Positions 35,815 through 49,428 of a stretch of DNA of 64,000 bases are shown here, piece after piece. Position 1 is the stretch's first letter; every line of letters begins with the position of its first letter. The notes beneath the pieces are model-generated. The model worked only from the letters and a program-made list of their open reading frames with translations, had not been told where the DNA came from and did not search any database. The stretch covers positions 15,515,501-15,579,500 of the forward strand of contig JAYKKT010000086.1 in NCBI GenBank assembly GCA_036023115.1. Reading direction: 5' to 3'. Source of the stretch: Brasenia schreberi (Eukaryota > Streptophyta > Magnoliopsida > Nymphaeales > Cabombaceae). The position numbers and the translations under genes were made by a program.

Positions 35815-36782
35815 GGCTTTGTATTAGAGAGGCTCCCCTTCACCAAAGTGTAGCAGAAGATGACCAAGCTATGCGGAAATTGTGCTTATCACACCCGCCT
35901 GTAACTTGAAGACTTGCATGCTTCTGTTGAAATAAAGAAGAAAGAGGGAGAGATGGGTGAAGGCTTTTTTCATGGTCTTTCGGTTGAGAAACAGATTTGA
36001 ATGCCGCATGCCAAGCTAAATGGATTCAATGGTATGACTAAGATGCAACAAGAGAAGGGATTAAGCACCGAGGAAAGCAGCAGTAACAAACTTCTGACAC
36101 TTCTGAAAGTAGTTGAAAGAATAATTCTCGTACTCCAAGTGCATGTCCGCGATGCTCCTGCTAACTAGCATAAAGGACCAATGCCAAGAAATGAAATAAA
36201 AAAGGTACATACTGAGCATGCTACGCTTTCTATAAGGATATCGTTTTGGAAGAAGACGGAATATGTATATGTATAAAACGCTTCTCACAGTAAAGGAAAG
36301 CTTGAAAGGTATTGTGAATACGACGTTATTCTACGGCTGGCGATTCTTCTTGTCAAAGAAAATAAGGGGGCTGCAGAAGAGCACTCTCACTCTCTGTGGG
36401 CGCCCTCTCTTTCCAGTGTAGCGAGCTGTTATAAGATGTTGATATGATGTAAGGGCGAGTATGTCGTGACATTACGGTCTCTTATATGGAGATGGAGAGA
36501 CCCCGCTCGAATCCAGGTCTTCCTCTAGCAGGTTGGGCACCCGTGACTTCTCACCAGCCAACCTTGCATCTTTTAAGTGGTAATTAAGGGTCGGAGGTGA
36601 GGGAGTCTGCCATGGATACCAAATTGAAGATGAATTAGACGTTCCATACGTATGTACGTGTCTGTCTGTGTATATAAAACTTAAGAAAGAAATAACATGC
36701 ATTGGCTTTTCCTGATTCTTTAAATTTCAAGCAAAACTCGAAGCAGTCGAACCAGTTAACCTTGTGAATGTTGGAAAAAACC
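35815..36782. other. Upstream region of the ubiquitin-like gene
   Basis: Likely promoter side of the minus-strand gene. No TATA box or gene can be supported. Minus-strand open frames here have no known signature. Confidence 0.4.
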
Positions 36783-37002
36783 ATAATAAAATAATATGCA
36801 ACAAATATAACAAACCTAAAGATGCCTCAATCAAATACAACATCCTCAAATTCAAAATAAGTCATAATCAAGTCTTACTATAGAATACATACATAATAAA
36901 ATAATATACAATAAATACAACAAATGTAAACATGCCCTAATCATAAACAATAGACAGTCATAAATTCAAAATAAGTCATAATCAAATCGTACGAAAAATA
37001 AA
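36783..37002. repeat. 110-bp tandem duplication
   Basis: ATAATAAAATAATATGCAAC at 36783 recurs as ATAATAAAATAATATACAAT at 36893. Both copies end in TTCAAAATAAGTCATAATCA. Two diverged head-to-tail units, AT-rich and non-coding. Confidence 0.8.
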
Positions 37003-37559
37003 AACAAAAGGAAAAATTAGACACTTATATGTGTGAGTCGCTCTTGCGGACTTGCATTAGAGTAATGAGTACCCCACTATGAGAACATATGGGTACCTAT
37101 GCCTTCATCCCAAAATAAAACGTACACATAACTCGAAGAGCACATACATGGCTTCAAGTCGACCTCGAACATGACTCAATTACCTATGGTTGGGGTAGAA
37201 AGACTAACTACGGGCACAATGACTTGAGCAGCACCACAGGCAGAGAGACAGAGCGAGGAGATGATAAGAGAGAGAGGAAAAGCTGTGTATTTAGTGGGAA
37301 CCCCTAATTACTTATTTATAAGGTGCATGTGTAGATCACGGATCATAGATCCGATTCAAACGATATACCACTTTATACACAATCGTCCCGTCTTATCCGA
37401 AATTGTTCCACTTTCTCGAGATCATCCCACCTTATCACTATTCGTGACCATGAAAGACTTTTCATCATTAAAACAAAAGTTTTTCATGCAAAAAAATAGA
37501 TCCAAACCCAAGTCACACACCCAAGCCTATCCCGACCCAGTGCGCGTGTGTGGTCTAAC
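37003..37559. other. Intergenic DNA before the second hAT remnant
   Basis: A GA-rich patch near 37245-37280 and no recognisable gene. Confidence 0.4.
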
Positions 37560-38440
37560 ATCGTATCATATTGCCCCGTATCGTAATTTAATACTAAAAA
37601 TTGGTAAAATCTAAAAAAATCAGAAAAAATTAGAAAAAATATGATAATTACAAAGAATTAATATAATACAAAAATGTTGTACATATTCATCATTCACCAT
37701 TCAATAATTAAAAAAATTACATATTTTAAAGCAGAATCCTTAGAAAAAAATATAACTTTTATAATTAAAAAAATATGTTTACACATTGTAATCAGGATCA
37801 TCAACTAAATAATCTTCTTCTTCTTGCTGAAGATTCTTACCACCATCACATTCAAAATCAAAATCTTCATCTCCTTAATGATGTTGTTACACTCCTTCCA
37901 AATTAATCCATGTAATGTTTTCTTCGATTAGTAGTGCATTTGCTTCATCTTCTATAATACACTCCTCTAATATATCAAAATTATCCAAACTTATTGGATT
38001 AAATTGGTTTTCTTTCCTATTTAACTTTTTTAAGTGTCTACAATAAAGAAAGAAAAGTAATTAGTTAATAACATTAATAATTGAAGCCAAATAAAATATT
38101 GAATTGAATCTTTGAATAGTAATTAATAAAACATTACCTCTATTAGAGCCACATGTTACAACAAATGAAAACTAAGTCATTGAGTTGCTTATGTTCAAAC
38201 TTGTTGTCTTTTTTTTGTGTAGATGTGTTCAAAGATACTCTAATTCCTTTCAGAACCCATTGCATTACAAGTTTGACTTAGATCTCTAACTACAAAATCT
38301 CTAAGGGATGAGTAATTACTTCCAAACTTATTCCACAAAATATCTAATAGAAAAAGACAAACATCATAAACTTAATCCATAATAACATTTAAGAAACTTA
38401 AATATTAAGATAAATAAATTTATCTTAATGCTGGGTTTAG

Positions 38441-38605
38441 GTAGAGGACGACCACAAAAGTGTTGGAAAGAAACAATAAAAATGATCTAGCTTATTGTGA
38501 GTTAACTGCTAAAATGGCACACAATAGGGATCTGTGGAAACAAAGAATTCATATAGTCGACTCCGTCTAGTATGGAAAAAGGCTTAGTTGTTGTTGATGT
38601 AGTTT
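38441..38605 (+). mobile_element. LINE 3'-end fragment, copy 3
   Basis: About 160 bp matching the last part of the LINE copies: GGTAGAGGACGACCACAAAA, then TGTGAGTTAACTGC, GGGATCTGTGGAAACAAAGA and the end GGCTTAGTTGTTGTTG. Extremely 5'-truncated. The words TTAATGCTGGGTTTAGG (38428) and TTAATGTTGGGTTTAGG (38800) lie before and well after it, so a target duplication with later material in between is possible. Confidence 0.9.
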
Positions 38606-38896
38606 ACTGGGGTACATATTAGTGCGGTTGTCAATTGTTAAATGTAAACCCATCAAGTGAAGAGCATTATAATAGATCTCTATCTCTCTCGATATATAAC
38701 ATTTTTTTTACTCTCATCAAGGATTAATCTATCTATATAATCAATGAATGATACATCAATTTACCTCACCGTTCCTTTTAAAACTTATTAAGTACCTTAA
38801 TGTTGGGTTTAGGTAATAAGTTGTTGCATGAATATGGTGATGCAATTGTTTGTTTCATCTATTATTTATAATGTTTCACATGGGTATATAATCTCT

Positions 38897-40633
38897 CTTT
38901 TTTGCATTGAAATTAATTTTAATAGCTTCTCTTTCCTTGGCTTCATAAAGATAGCTCATAGATGGTTTTTTCTTGTTATCAGTTAATCTCAAAACTTTCA
39001 CTAAAGAACATGTAATCCTTAATAGTTCAATACATGTATTCCAAAATATACTCATGAAGATTGTCTTTAAAATCTAATTTAATTTTTTTCTTCTATTTTG
39101 AGGCAACTCTATAAATTGTTGTCATTCGTCTGAGAAAAACATTATCTTGAAGGCATGTTTTTATCTCACAATACTTTATAAAATAAGAAATTAGTTGCAA
39201 ACTAAGTTACTATTATACGAAGGAGCTTTACACCATCTGTATATATTCTCATCATACATAATACAAAGGCATGATTATAGATAAATTTGGTGATATCACC
39301 AATATTCTCAAGGATAAAATCTAAATAATGGGTTGTATATGGTGTCCAATAGAAAGTCCCATAAGTATCTGCTAAGTCCTTCCTAGCTGCTTTTATAGTT
39401 ATCTACATTATTTATAATGATTTGGATTACATTTTCTAGCCTAACCTCGAATATCACCTTATCAAACTCTTGCATTAGAATCTCTACAGTATGTCTCTTC
39501 TGCAAAATGTCTAGAGATCTCAAAAACATCAATCCTGTAGGATAATAGAAAAGAAAGTTAACAAAGTCATTTCTCGTCTATTAGACCATCCGTTTGTCAT
39601 GATAGTGCATCTTGTCTCCTTTCATAACTCTCAAAATTGAATAATATTCTTTACTTCAAGGACAGTCTTATCTAATAGATTTTCTTTCAACTTTTGATTA
39701 AAGTGCATTTTATATCCTGGACCAATGTTACTTTTAATAGTTTTTCTCTTTCTTTCATTGAAATTACTTTTAATGGCTTCTTTTGCCCTATCCAAGGCTT
39801 TATAAAGATAATCCATACATAATTTCTCCTCGCTGTCAATCAATCTCAAAACTTTCACTAAAGGACATGTAATCCTCAATAGTCTTAGACATGTATTCCA
39901 AAATATACTCTTAAATACTGTATCTGAAATCTCATTTAACTTTATATTTCTTTTATTCTGAGGCAACTTTCTAAATTGTTGTCACTCATTTAAAAAAAAC
40001 ATTCTTTTCAAGGCTTGCTTTTGTTTTACAATACTTTGTACATATAAAAAATTAGTTGTAAACCGAGTTGCAGCTGTACGAAGAAGTTATGCACTATCGG
40101 TATATATTTTCATCACACATAATACAACGGCATGGTTCTAGACAAATTTAATGATATCTTGGCAATACTCAGTTGTTACCTTTATCTTATACATTTCATC
40201 AATAATCTCAAATATAAGATCTAAACAATGGATTGCACATGGTGTCCAGTAGAAAGTCCTATAAGTATCTAATAACTCCTTCTAAGCTTGTTTATAGTTA
40301 GTTACATTATATGTAATTAATTAGATTACATTCTCTAGCCCAACCTCGAATATCACCTTATAAAACTCTTGACTTAGGACCTCTGTAATATGTCTCTCAT
40401 CTAACATGTCTAGAGATCTAAAAAATATAAGTCATTTAAGATAATAGAAAAAAAAGTTTAATAAAGTTCTTTCTCACATATTTGTCCATCTGTTTGCAAT
40501 GATAGTGCATCATTTCTCCTTCCATGACTCTTTCAAAGTCAAACAATATTCTTGTACTTCAAGAACAATCTTATCTAATAGTTTTCCTCTTAACTTTTGA
40601 TAAGAGAATATCTTATATCCTTCACCAATGTTA
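38897..40633 (-). repeat. Tandem duplication inside the hAT remnant
   Basis: 38897-39738 and 39745-40633 align along their whole length with roughly a fifth of positions changed. Examples are TCTCAAAACTTTCACTAAAG, ACATGTATTCCAAAATATAC, GAGGCAACT and GATAGTGCATC, each found once per copy about 850-890 bp apart. Confidence 0.88.
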
Positions 40634-41667
40634 GCAATTGCATCTATCATTGCTTAAAATGAAATTTGTTTCTACATTAAATGGAATGCATGCATCAAAA
40701 AATCATCCATCTGTCTACTATAAAGTCTGCTTGCTCAAGCAGCTGTTTTGAAATCATAGCTTCACAAATTTTAGGTTAATACCATATGTAGTACTAGGAG
40801 GGGAAAATGATTGTATCTAAGAAGTTCTTCCTTTAGTCCTTCCTCTTCTACCACTTTTACTTACAAAATATTCAATAACCCTCTTTATCCTTGTTGATTG
40901 TCGAGAACTACTACTACCAACCTCTATTCTACCATCAGAAGGAATACTATCACCCAATCTAACTTCATCATCCTCTTTATCAAACATCTATAAATCATTC
41001 TTCTATTGTCTCCTCTCAAGTATGCTGTCAATAATCTCTATACATTGTCATTTAATGACTTTTAACAATTTTTTAACTCTGTTCATGCAAGGATCAACTT
41101 TTTTCCTAGTCCCTCTTAAGTGATGTTTCAATTATGAAATTTTGTTACTAACCACCCTTTAACAAAACAAATACTTTATCTTCAATATGTTTCTCTTAAC
41201 TGGTATACCTCACTATCATGACGGATCATCGAACCAATATTGGGTGTCCCTAACACCCCTTCTTATCATCTCAATTGAAATCTAATAAAAAACTTAAAAA
41301 ATAAAAATATTTCATAAATCCCCAATCTTTAATTAACACTCAAATAAAGTCTCCTACTTCACAAATACAATAAAAGTCATATTCATGCACTTCATAACTT
41401 CATATTTTATCATTTAAAAAAATAAAAACACAAATAACATTAAAACAATAAATATAAAAATAAAAATTCTAAAAACTCAAAAAGTATACCTATAACGCAC
41501 GTTGAGAGCCTTGCATGGATGCAATAAAGAACTTTTTTTAGAGCCTTTAACACAAAGGAGGAGAAAAAGCCACCGGAGAAGCCTTTGGGAACCTTGAACA
41601 GAAACTAGAAACCCTTTCTATTAAGCTAGAGACCCTTAATCAAACACCAATATGGGTGATATTGGCC

Positions 41668-41700
41668 GTATTGTGCGATATGTCCCATATCGCACAATAC
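41668..41700. repeat. Perfect 15-bp inverted repeat with 3-nt loop
   Basis: GTATTGTGCGATATG, loop TCC, CATATCGCACAATAC. Lies near the presumed end of the hAT remnant. The T-rich tract of a transcription terminator is absent, so I read it as a transposon-end palindrome. Confidence 0.9.
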
Positions 41701-41860
41701 AACCCAATAATCTCTTGGCTACGATACACAGTCATGTATCATATCATGCAGCTCCATGATACAATATGTATCACATTGTATCGTATGATATGGGGTGATA
41801 CGTATACACTATGCACAAGTCCTTCATATGTTACTTTTTATACTTTAGGACTGTCACATA

Positions 41861-42179
41861 TATCATTTAAATATTTAAGAAAATGATACCAACATAAATT
41901 AAATATTATTAATGCACGTTAAATCAAATAATCCCCACAAAGTCCTTAAGTGTAAAAGTATCCTCTTAATCTAACCGTCATATTATATTTTTAGTAATGG
42001 TAGCTTCCTATTTGAACCATTACTTAAGTTATTCAATATTATCTTTACAGGAACTAGGTGAACATATATCTTGAACCTAAACCATGGGTGTAAATATGTC
42101 TATTGATAACAATACAATAAAAGGTTATGGCATGATCTATAGGAGAGATGTATTAATGGTCATGCATTCATATCTTGTA
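41861..42179. other. AT-rich spacer
   Basis: No gene recognised between the hAT remnant and the copia remnant. Confidence 0.4.
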
Positions 42180-43620
42180 TCATGATTGACTTCAGAGAAC
42201 AACCCAATTTCTCAACTAAGGCTACTGATAGACTCTTAGTCAAAGAATCAACTGTGTTATCTTTGGATCCAACAAAATATATAACCATGACCCCATCAAA
42301 CACAAGAGCCCTTACAAATTTTAGTCTCACTTGTATGTGTCTCTATTGCTTTTGGTTGTACTTAAAATTGCTAATCTTAGCAATTATAGTGAGCTATCAT
42401 AATACACTGAAATTGCAAGAAACAACTTCTTTACCATAGGTAAACTAGATATAAGTCCCTTAAGTCATTCAACTTTCAATCTAATTTCATCCAAAGCATA
42501 TAGTTCTGCTTGAAAAGTAGAACGAGCCAAAATAGTTTCTTTCTTAGATTTTCAATTGACAACGCTACAAAAAAAAAAAAACATATTTAGTGACTTCATT
42601 ACTCTCAGATATTTTTGTTATACAACTAACATCACTAAATCATTCAACAATCGAAGGATGTTTACCGTAATATAATCTAAGGAAAATTATCCCCTTCACA
42701 TAGCGAAGTATTCTGTCTCAAGCTTCCCAATGAGTTCTATCTGGATAATTGATGTATTTACTCAACCTACACATGACAAATGCAATATTTAGTCATGTGT
42801 AGTTGGTTATATACATCAAACTAACGATAATCTGAGAATATCATAGTTGAGATATGGAAATTTCACTTTCATTCTTATAGTTAGAAAGGTGATACCCTGT
42901 TAAACTACATTATACATCAACCACACAGTTATAGCCTCTTGAAAGGTAATAGGATCATCCTGGACATTGATAGTAACAAAGTCACTTCCAAAGTCTTTTG
43001 ATATCCGAAGTCATTTACTTCTCTTTGGTTCAATTATTTTTTGAGAGTCATCTGATCTAGAAACAACACAATCAGGATCACCTCCATATTTGTCATCATT
43101 TTCACATGATCGAGAATTGAACCAATAGTAGGATCAGAATCTCTAAAATATAGACTTTGGTGAACTTCAATATTTATGAAAAACACATTTTCAAAGAATG
43201 TAACATTATAAAATTCAACAATTGTATTAATGTCTATACCAAAAACATCATATTTGATGACTAAGAATTTGTAAGCGTACATTGTCTCCACATAAGTAAG
43301 AAATATAACATCTATTGGTTTAGTTCCTAATTTCTTTATGTTGTGTTTAGGGATAAGTACGTTCGCATGACACCCTACACTTTAAGATATTTGAAACTAG
43401 TCTTTCAATCTTTCCAAAGTTTAAAGCGAATACTTTCTTTATGCTTATGGGGAACTCTATTCAAAATATGGCAAGTCATATTTAAAGGAAGAATAAAACC
43501 TTGTTTAATATGATTAATGTTTTACTTTAAAGTTTTGGGTTACCTACCTACAAGTCGACTTCTCATGTTACCAAATTGTCTACTTTAATAAATCTAACTC
43601 TTTGAATATTTGGTGAGAGG
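42180..43620 (-). mobile_element. Degenerate Ty1/copia element (RT to RNase H)
   Basis: Minus-strand translation with stops gives, in order: VEFYNVTFFENVFF (about 43220-43180), a pre-RT copia segment; YINYPDRTHWEA and DRILRYVKGI (about 42770-42690), the RT/RNase H connection; FSDVSC; then AELYALDEIRLKVE (about 42510) and an RNase H end resembling D-S-TLTKSL near 42240. No open frame or LTR is visible. Confidence 0.72.
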
Positions 43621-43626
43621 CTTATT

Positions 43627-45325
43627 GTAAGACTATGAGAGGTGGGTTTTTGAATTGGATTCAATTGGATCCAACTTAAAGGTGGTTTTAGGTAAAGAGG
43701 TTGAATTAGATCTTGAAAGGGATTTTGGGTTATGGACATTGGGTTGGATTTCGAGCTTGGATTTGGTCGAACTCAAATGGATCCAACGAGATTTTAAATC
43801 TAATAGGACCATCTTTTAAATGGATTTAGTTTGAATTGGAGGGGAAGGTTGGATTTGATTCAAATGGATATTTTGGACTGAGCGAATGGATCGAGCTCGG
43901 ACCAAGAGGGGTTTAGATTGGGGGAGATGAGGTCTTTCGAGTTAATGGGATGGATCGAATCGAGGAGAGATGGGATCCGATTTGGAGCCTTGTATGATGA
44001 AATGGGATTTGATTCGGATTAGAGGTAAGTGGATCGGGTTGGGTCTCAAGTAAACAAGCATTTTGGAATCGGATCGGATCTAGTTAACCGGATCCGATAG
44101 GGCATGATAGATCAACGTCTTGTTCAGCAAGAGGATGAAGACATAGATGGGGGAGGGGAGGAGAAGGTCACTGGCAGAGCTCGACGGTGGTGTTGGCAGT
44201 CGGCTGGCGTACTCCAATGGAGGTCGAGCAGGTGAGCGCGGTTTAGGTGAGTGTTTCGGCCTCTGCTCCCCTTTTTCTTGGCTGATGGTCGTAGGGAAGA
44301 GGAGGATAGAGATGGGGGCTTTGTGGTTTTTCGGTGGCTAAGGTGGTAGTTGAGCAGCGACCAAGGTGGCTACAGAAGGAAATGAGGATGAGCCACAAAG
44401 TACTGGCCTCCTATGGTTCGGGCGACGGTGGTGCCATGCAGTGTGTAGCTTGTAAAAGCCAAGGCGACGGTGACAATGGCTTGGGTCTTTGCCAGTGATG
44501 GTGGGTCTCAGGTGTTCAAACGGTTGTGAGAATCAACGGTTGACTCTTGTGGTTTCAGCAAGGTGAGGATAGGGGATTTGGCGATATGGGTTGAACAACA
44601 ACGGTTTTGGCTGTTGCAGCAGAATGGTCTCATGCACACAGACAAAGAGAGAGAGTGGCTTTACCTTGTATTCCCTTTTTATTTATTCTTTAGCTAGAAT
44701 ACAATGAATGAATGCTAGACAGGATGCGATTTCCATGTTCAGAAGAGATGCTCGGTGAAGGGCCTTGCTGTGGCCTAGAGCTTCTTACTTGTCTTATTCT
44801 CTTGCTTTGATGCAGGTTTTGTGCAAGAAAATCTGCTTTATACTGGATTTCTAGAGGAAGGAGCATATCTAGGATTTCGGGAGGAGTAGTGGCTGTCAAT
44901 TTGTGAATTTAGAAGAACATTGTGCAGTAGCTCGACTGTTCATTTGTTATTTTTGTCAACTAGAGTGGTTGCAGGGTTATGTTTCAAGTCTTTCACTTGT
45001 TAACTTCGTTCAACTATGCATCTCTAAAGCAAAGTTGGACTTAAATGCCATGCTAGCTGGTTTATATTGATATGATTCATGAAACCTTAAATTGTATCCT
45101 TGACATTGATTACCTTTCATTGACTCCTACATTGATATCCTTTTAATGGCTAGATATGCTTATTGAATTCAATTAAGACTTCAAACATGAGTTAGCATGT
45201 TAACTCAGCTTTGAATTTCAAAATGTTAAGATTAAAGAGGCATTCTTTCATCTGTTTTCAAATTCAATCATTTTAAGTATTGGTAACAAAAGGTATTTTC
45301 TTAAGGAAAATTTTGGTATTTACAT
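43627..45325. repeat. LTR-like direct repeat, left copy
   Basis: Begins TGTAAGAC and ends TTGGTATTTACA, so it has the TG...CA ends of an LTR with TGTAA/TTACA inverted tips. From about 44000 to its end it matches 48080-49428 at roughly 85-90% by eye (for example TTGACTCTTGTGGTTTCAGC here and TTGACTCTCGTGGTTTCAGC there). Frames across its G-rich centre are not genes. Confidence 0.7.
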
Positions 45326-48079
45326 ATGCCTCTAAGAGAAGACATTGTTGATGTCAAACAAGTAACCACCAAGATTTGGCATGTTGAAATGCATTTGATA
45401 GAAAATCATTTTCGAACAACTTGAAATCTTTTTGAAAATATATTTTGAAATCATAATGTTTGAAGAAAAATATTATGCAGTTATTATGACCTTACCAAGG
45501 CAAAAAGAAGGTCTTGTCATAGGTCATACCATGAATGGTACATGTGATAGAGTGCAAGATAAAAGGAAGAGATATTTTGAGAAAGATGATTGGTTTCATA
45601 AATAAATTCAAGTTGGCTTAAGAAAATTTTTACCAAATCCAAACGAGTAAACTTGCTTTTTGAAATATTTCTTTTTTGAAAAGAAGACTAGCAAACATTC
45701 TTCGAAAGTACGTTCAGGGGCTCTTGTGAAATAGATAAGTTTGGTGTCTTAAACCTTGTCCATAAGAATGGACTGGGTTGAGAAGATCTTGGACCACCTG
45801 GTTGATTGAGGGGAAGGGACCCTGAAGGCTAGCGCCTAGATCTATTTGCATTCTGTTGTCACACGTTTTTGGTTCGGTGACAGTGTCCTTGTTGAAGACT
45901 GTAATGCCTTAAGATTGATAGGTCAAAGTTGGATCCTTCTTCTTTTGAGTCCCAGCCCCAAGGTCTCTTTGACCGCCCGATACCCATGGTCTAATTTCCC
46001 ATAGTTTCCCTCATCAAGTTTGTCTCATTTGGGAGATTGATAGGAATCTCATAAGAACGTTATTTTTTATCTTTCTTTCTTCGATTTGCTCGGGCATGAG
46101 TCCAAATTCAATCATCCTTGAGTCTCTTTTTAAGCATCCTCAAGCCATACCTATAGGTAACTTGAGTCCCTTCATAAATGTCCTCAAACTACTATAGTTT
46201 CATCTTAACATTTATACTCATCTATGAGATCAAAGGTAGGGTTTGTGTGACTAAGCGACACATGTCATGTGTTTCTAAGCAAACTTGTGGAATCCTGAAA
46301 TATACCAAAAAAATCATCTAGTAAGATCAAGTGAATGTATCATAATAATGAAAATGACAACAATGTTAATATTTTGAAAATCACAAAAATATGAGAGGAG
46401 TGCTAAGCATGCAATGAGAACATATAGATGCAAATATAGATGTGAGTATGAATGTGAAGGTGGAGTGAGATGGAAGCGAAGGGATGTGGCCCAAATAGAG
46501 AGAACTCATAGTGGACTCAAAAGAACATTCTCGAATCAATAGGCTAACAATGCATTTGTGTCATGAAACACTAAGGGTATGCATGATGTGCATGTGATAT
46601 ATAAACTTGAGTGCTAATAGGGTAGGTGATATCGCTATGACAATGTCATAATAGAAGGTATGCATTTTAATATAAGCGAAAAAATGTATAGGACATATCT
46701 AGACACTAGAACAAGGACGAATATGCAAATCAATTCTTTATAGGTGATCATGACTCATATGTTGGTTTTAGAAAATCATAAAGATGCTTTTGAAAAAGAA
46801 CTTTTCTTCTATTAACAACTCTAAAAAAATCCAATTGAACAAAACATTTTTTACTCATATTCTCCATCTTAAAGTGCTAATAGAGAAAATAAACAATGTC
46901 AATTTTGGTGATTAAAATCTCAATTTTAAAATATAAGAAACACCTACCTAGTGACCCATAAACAGTTTAACATACTAGAATCTCTTGACTCCAAATGGAG
47001 CATAGATCATTCCTCTAATATAATGACTGTCATGGTTGATAAAGTAATATCGAAGAGAGATAGACAGTAAAAACTCACTCGGTCCCTTCTAAAGCGTCCT
47101 AAGTACACAAAGGATAAGAACTTGAAAAAGATAAAACTCTTCTCTACATTTTCTTTTATTGTTCAATTCTCTTTTCCTTTTTCTCTTTTTTTTCTTAATA
47201 TATATACTTTTAGTTTTTCAAAAATATGATATCTCAACACAAAAAAAATCGTTGGATACACACTAAAGCACAAAGATAAGGAATAAAGTTAAAAATCTAT
47301 CATATCGTGTACAAACACTACGACACTTAACAAGAAATTATCACAAAAACCAAGAAAATATCACAAAAATACATGAATTGGTGTTTTCTAAACTTTTTTA
47401 AGATTGAAAATCAAGTGAAGATAATTTGTTTAACAAAAATTTAATTTGAAGTTGTTTGAAACAAAGTGAGGTTAGAACTTTCAAAACCAAATCAAAATGC
47501 ACAAATGGATGAACCAATATAAGTATATCAAAATATTAAAACTTGAACTAGAAAATGATACTCCTAACCATGAAAGCAACACCTCAAAGAGACCAAGTCA
47601 TGCATGTGCAACACTAAGAGTATTGTGCAAATCACCGCTTTAGATCATTTTTAAGAAATACGCTTTTATCATCCATACAAAAGCCAACTACAAAAATACA
47701 AGTCAAGATCCAACAAACATCAATGATAATAATTAGGAGTACTCAAAGAAATCACCTACTTCAAACTTTATTGCATGAGAGATAAAAACACGAAGATAGG
47801 AAGAGGTGAGTAAGCTAAGCTAACCTAGATGCTAGTGATCATGCAAGTGCAAAGACTAAGATTAGCAACAATCGCCTAGATGAGTGTTAAAGTAAGAAAA
47901 CTACCAATAAATGCAAGAACATTAGTGTCAAATAAACACAAAACGCTAAGGCAAATAAGGATGCTAGAAACAATCAACATAAAATAGACACATGTAGGAA
48001 CGACTAAAGGTGGAAAAGAAGATAGAACCACACTATCTCAAAGGGGATGGACAAATAGATGAGCCTTACCAGACAAAAA
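45326..48079. mobile_element. Non-coding interior between the LTR-like repeats
   Basis: 2.75 kb with no gag, protease, RT or integrase signature on either strand. CAAAGGGGATGG (about 48036) resembles a polypurine tract just before the right copy, favouring plus orientation. No standard primer-binding site follows 45325. This fits a large non-autonomous LTR element or a badly decayed one. Confidence 0.45.
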
Positions 48080-49428
48080 GGGATTTGATTCGGATCAAAG
48101 GCGAGTGGATCGGGTTGGATCTCAAGTAAACAAGTGTTTTGGATGAGAATCCAGATCGAATCTAGTTAACTGGATCCGACTTGGTCCAACCCTAAAAATG
48201 AGATTAGTGCATGATAGATCAACATCTTGTCCAACAAGAGGATGAAGACACCAATGGGGGGAGGAGGACGACAACTGCGGGCTGTGAAGGTCACCGGCAG
48301 AGCCCGACGGTGGTGTCGACGGTCGGTTGGTGGACTCTATCGGAGGTCGAGCAGGTGAGGTCGGTTCAGGTGAGCTTTTCGGTCATTGCTCCCCTTCTGT
48401 TTGGGTTGATGGTCGCTGGGAAGAGGAGGATGGAGACGGGTGCTTTGTGGTTTTTCGTTGACCAAGGTGGCTAAGGAAGGCGGTGAGGATGAGCCACGAA
48501 ATACTGGCCTCCTCTCATTGGGACAACAATGGTGTCGTGCATTGTGTAGCCTGTAAAAGCCAAGGCGATGGTGGCAGTGGCTTGGGTCTCTGGAGGTGAT
48601 GATGGGTCTGAGGTGTTCAAATGGTCGTGAGAATCAACAGTTGACTCTCGTGGTTTCAGCAAGGCGAGGATAGGGGATTTGGCAATATGGGTTGAACAAC
48701 AATAGTTTTGGGTGTTGTAGCAAAAGGTTCTCATACGCACGCAGAGAGAGTGGCTTTGCCTAGTATTCCCTTTCTATGATTTTGCAAGAATACAACGAAC
48801 GAATGCCAGGGGCAGGATGCGATTTTTATGTTCAAAAGAGATTCTCGATGAAGGGCCTTGCTGTGTCCTTTTCTAGAGCGTCTCAGTTATCTTCATTGCA
48901 AGTTTTGTATAGGAAAATGTGATTTATGGAGGAAGGAGCTGATCCAGGATTTCTCGAGGAGCAGTGGCTGCCGATTTGTGAGCTTAGCAGGACTTTGTGC
49001 AGTAGCTCCACTATTCATTTCTGACTTGTTGTTTCTGATTTTTGTCGACAAGAGTGGTTGCATGGTTGTGTTTCGGTTTGTTTGAAGTCCTTCACTTGTT
49101 AACTTCGTTCAACTATGTATCTCTTAAGCAAATTTGGACTTAAATGCCACACTAGTTGGTATGTGTTGATATGATTCATGAAACCTTGGAATCAAATCGT
49201 GTCCTTGACATTGATTACCTTTCATTGACTCTTACGTTGATATCCTTTTAATGGCTAGATATGTTTGTTGAATTAAATTAAGGCTTCAAACTTGAGTTAG
49301 CATGTTAACTTTCAATTTCAAAATGTTAAGATTAAAGGGGCACTCTTTAATGTATTTTCAAATTCAATCATTTTGAAGTATTGCTACAAAAAATCTATTT
49401 TCTTAAGAAAATTTTTGGTGGTTACACT
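48080..49428. repeat. LTR-like direct repeat, right copy (left part missing)
   Basis: Matches the left copy from GGGATTTGATTCGGAT onward and ends TTTTGGTGGTTACA. The first roughly 370 bp of the left copy have no counterpart here, so this copy is truncated or the left boundary is different. Confidence 0.7.

Larger units (their letters stand above)
37560..41860 (-). mobile_element. Degenerate hAT-family transposon, second copy, rearranged
   Basis: On the minus strand 39966-39631 encodes a DUF659/hAT-like segment (LRLIDSEEKLCMDYLYKALD, RAKEAIKSNFNERKRK). Further along, near 38350-38150, frames read GSERN, SIFEHIYTKKRQQ and LNDLVFICCNMWL, which is the C-terminal dimerisation region. Near 37990-37880 an acidic tail (LEECIIEDEANALL) follows. 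The N-terminal part is not recognised. The ends carry GTATCG/GATACG-type words (37566-37592 and 41730-41815) that could be worn terminal repeats. A central block is duplicated in tandem and a LINE tail is inserted (separate entries). No functional frame remains. Confidence 0.7.

Noticed and set aside
44147..44341. Gly/Arg-rich frame and its counterpart at 48211-48474
   Set aside because: Lie within the repeated LTR-like blocks; the two copies do not preserve the frame.
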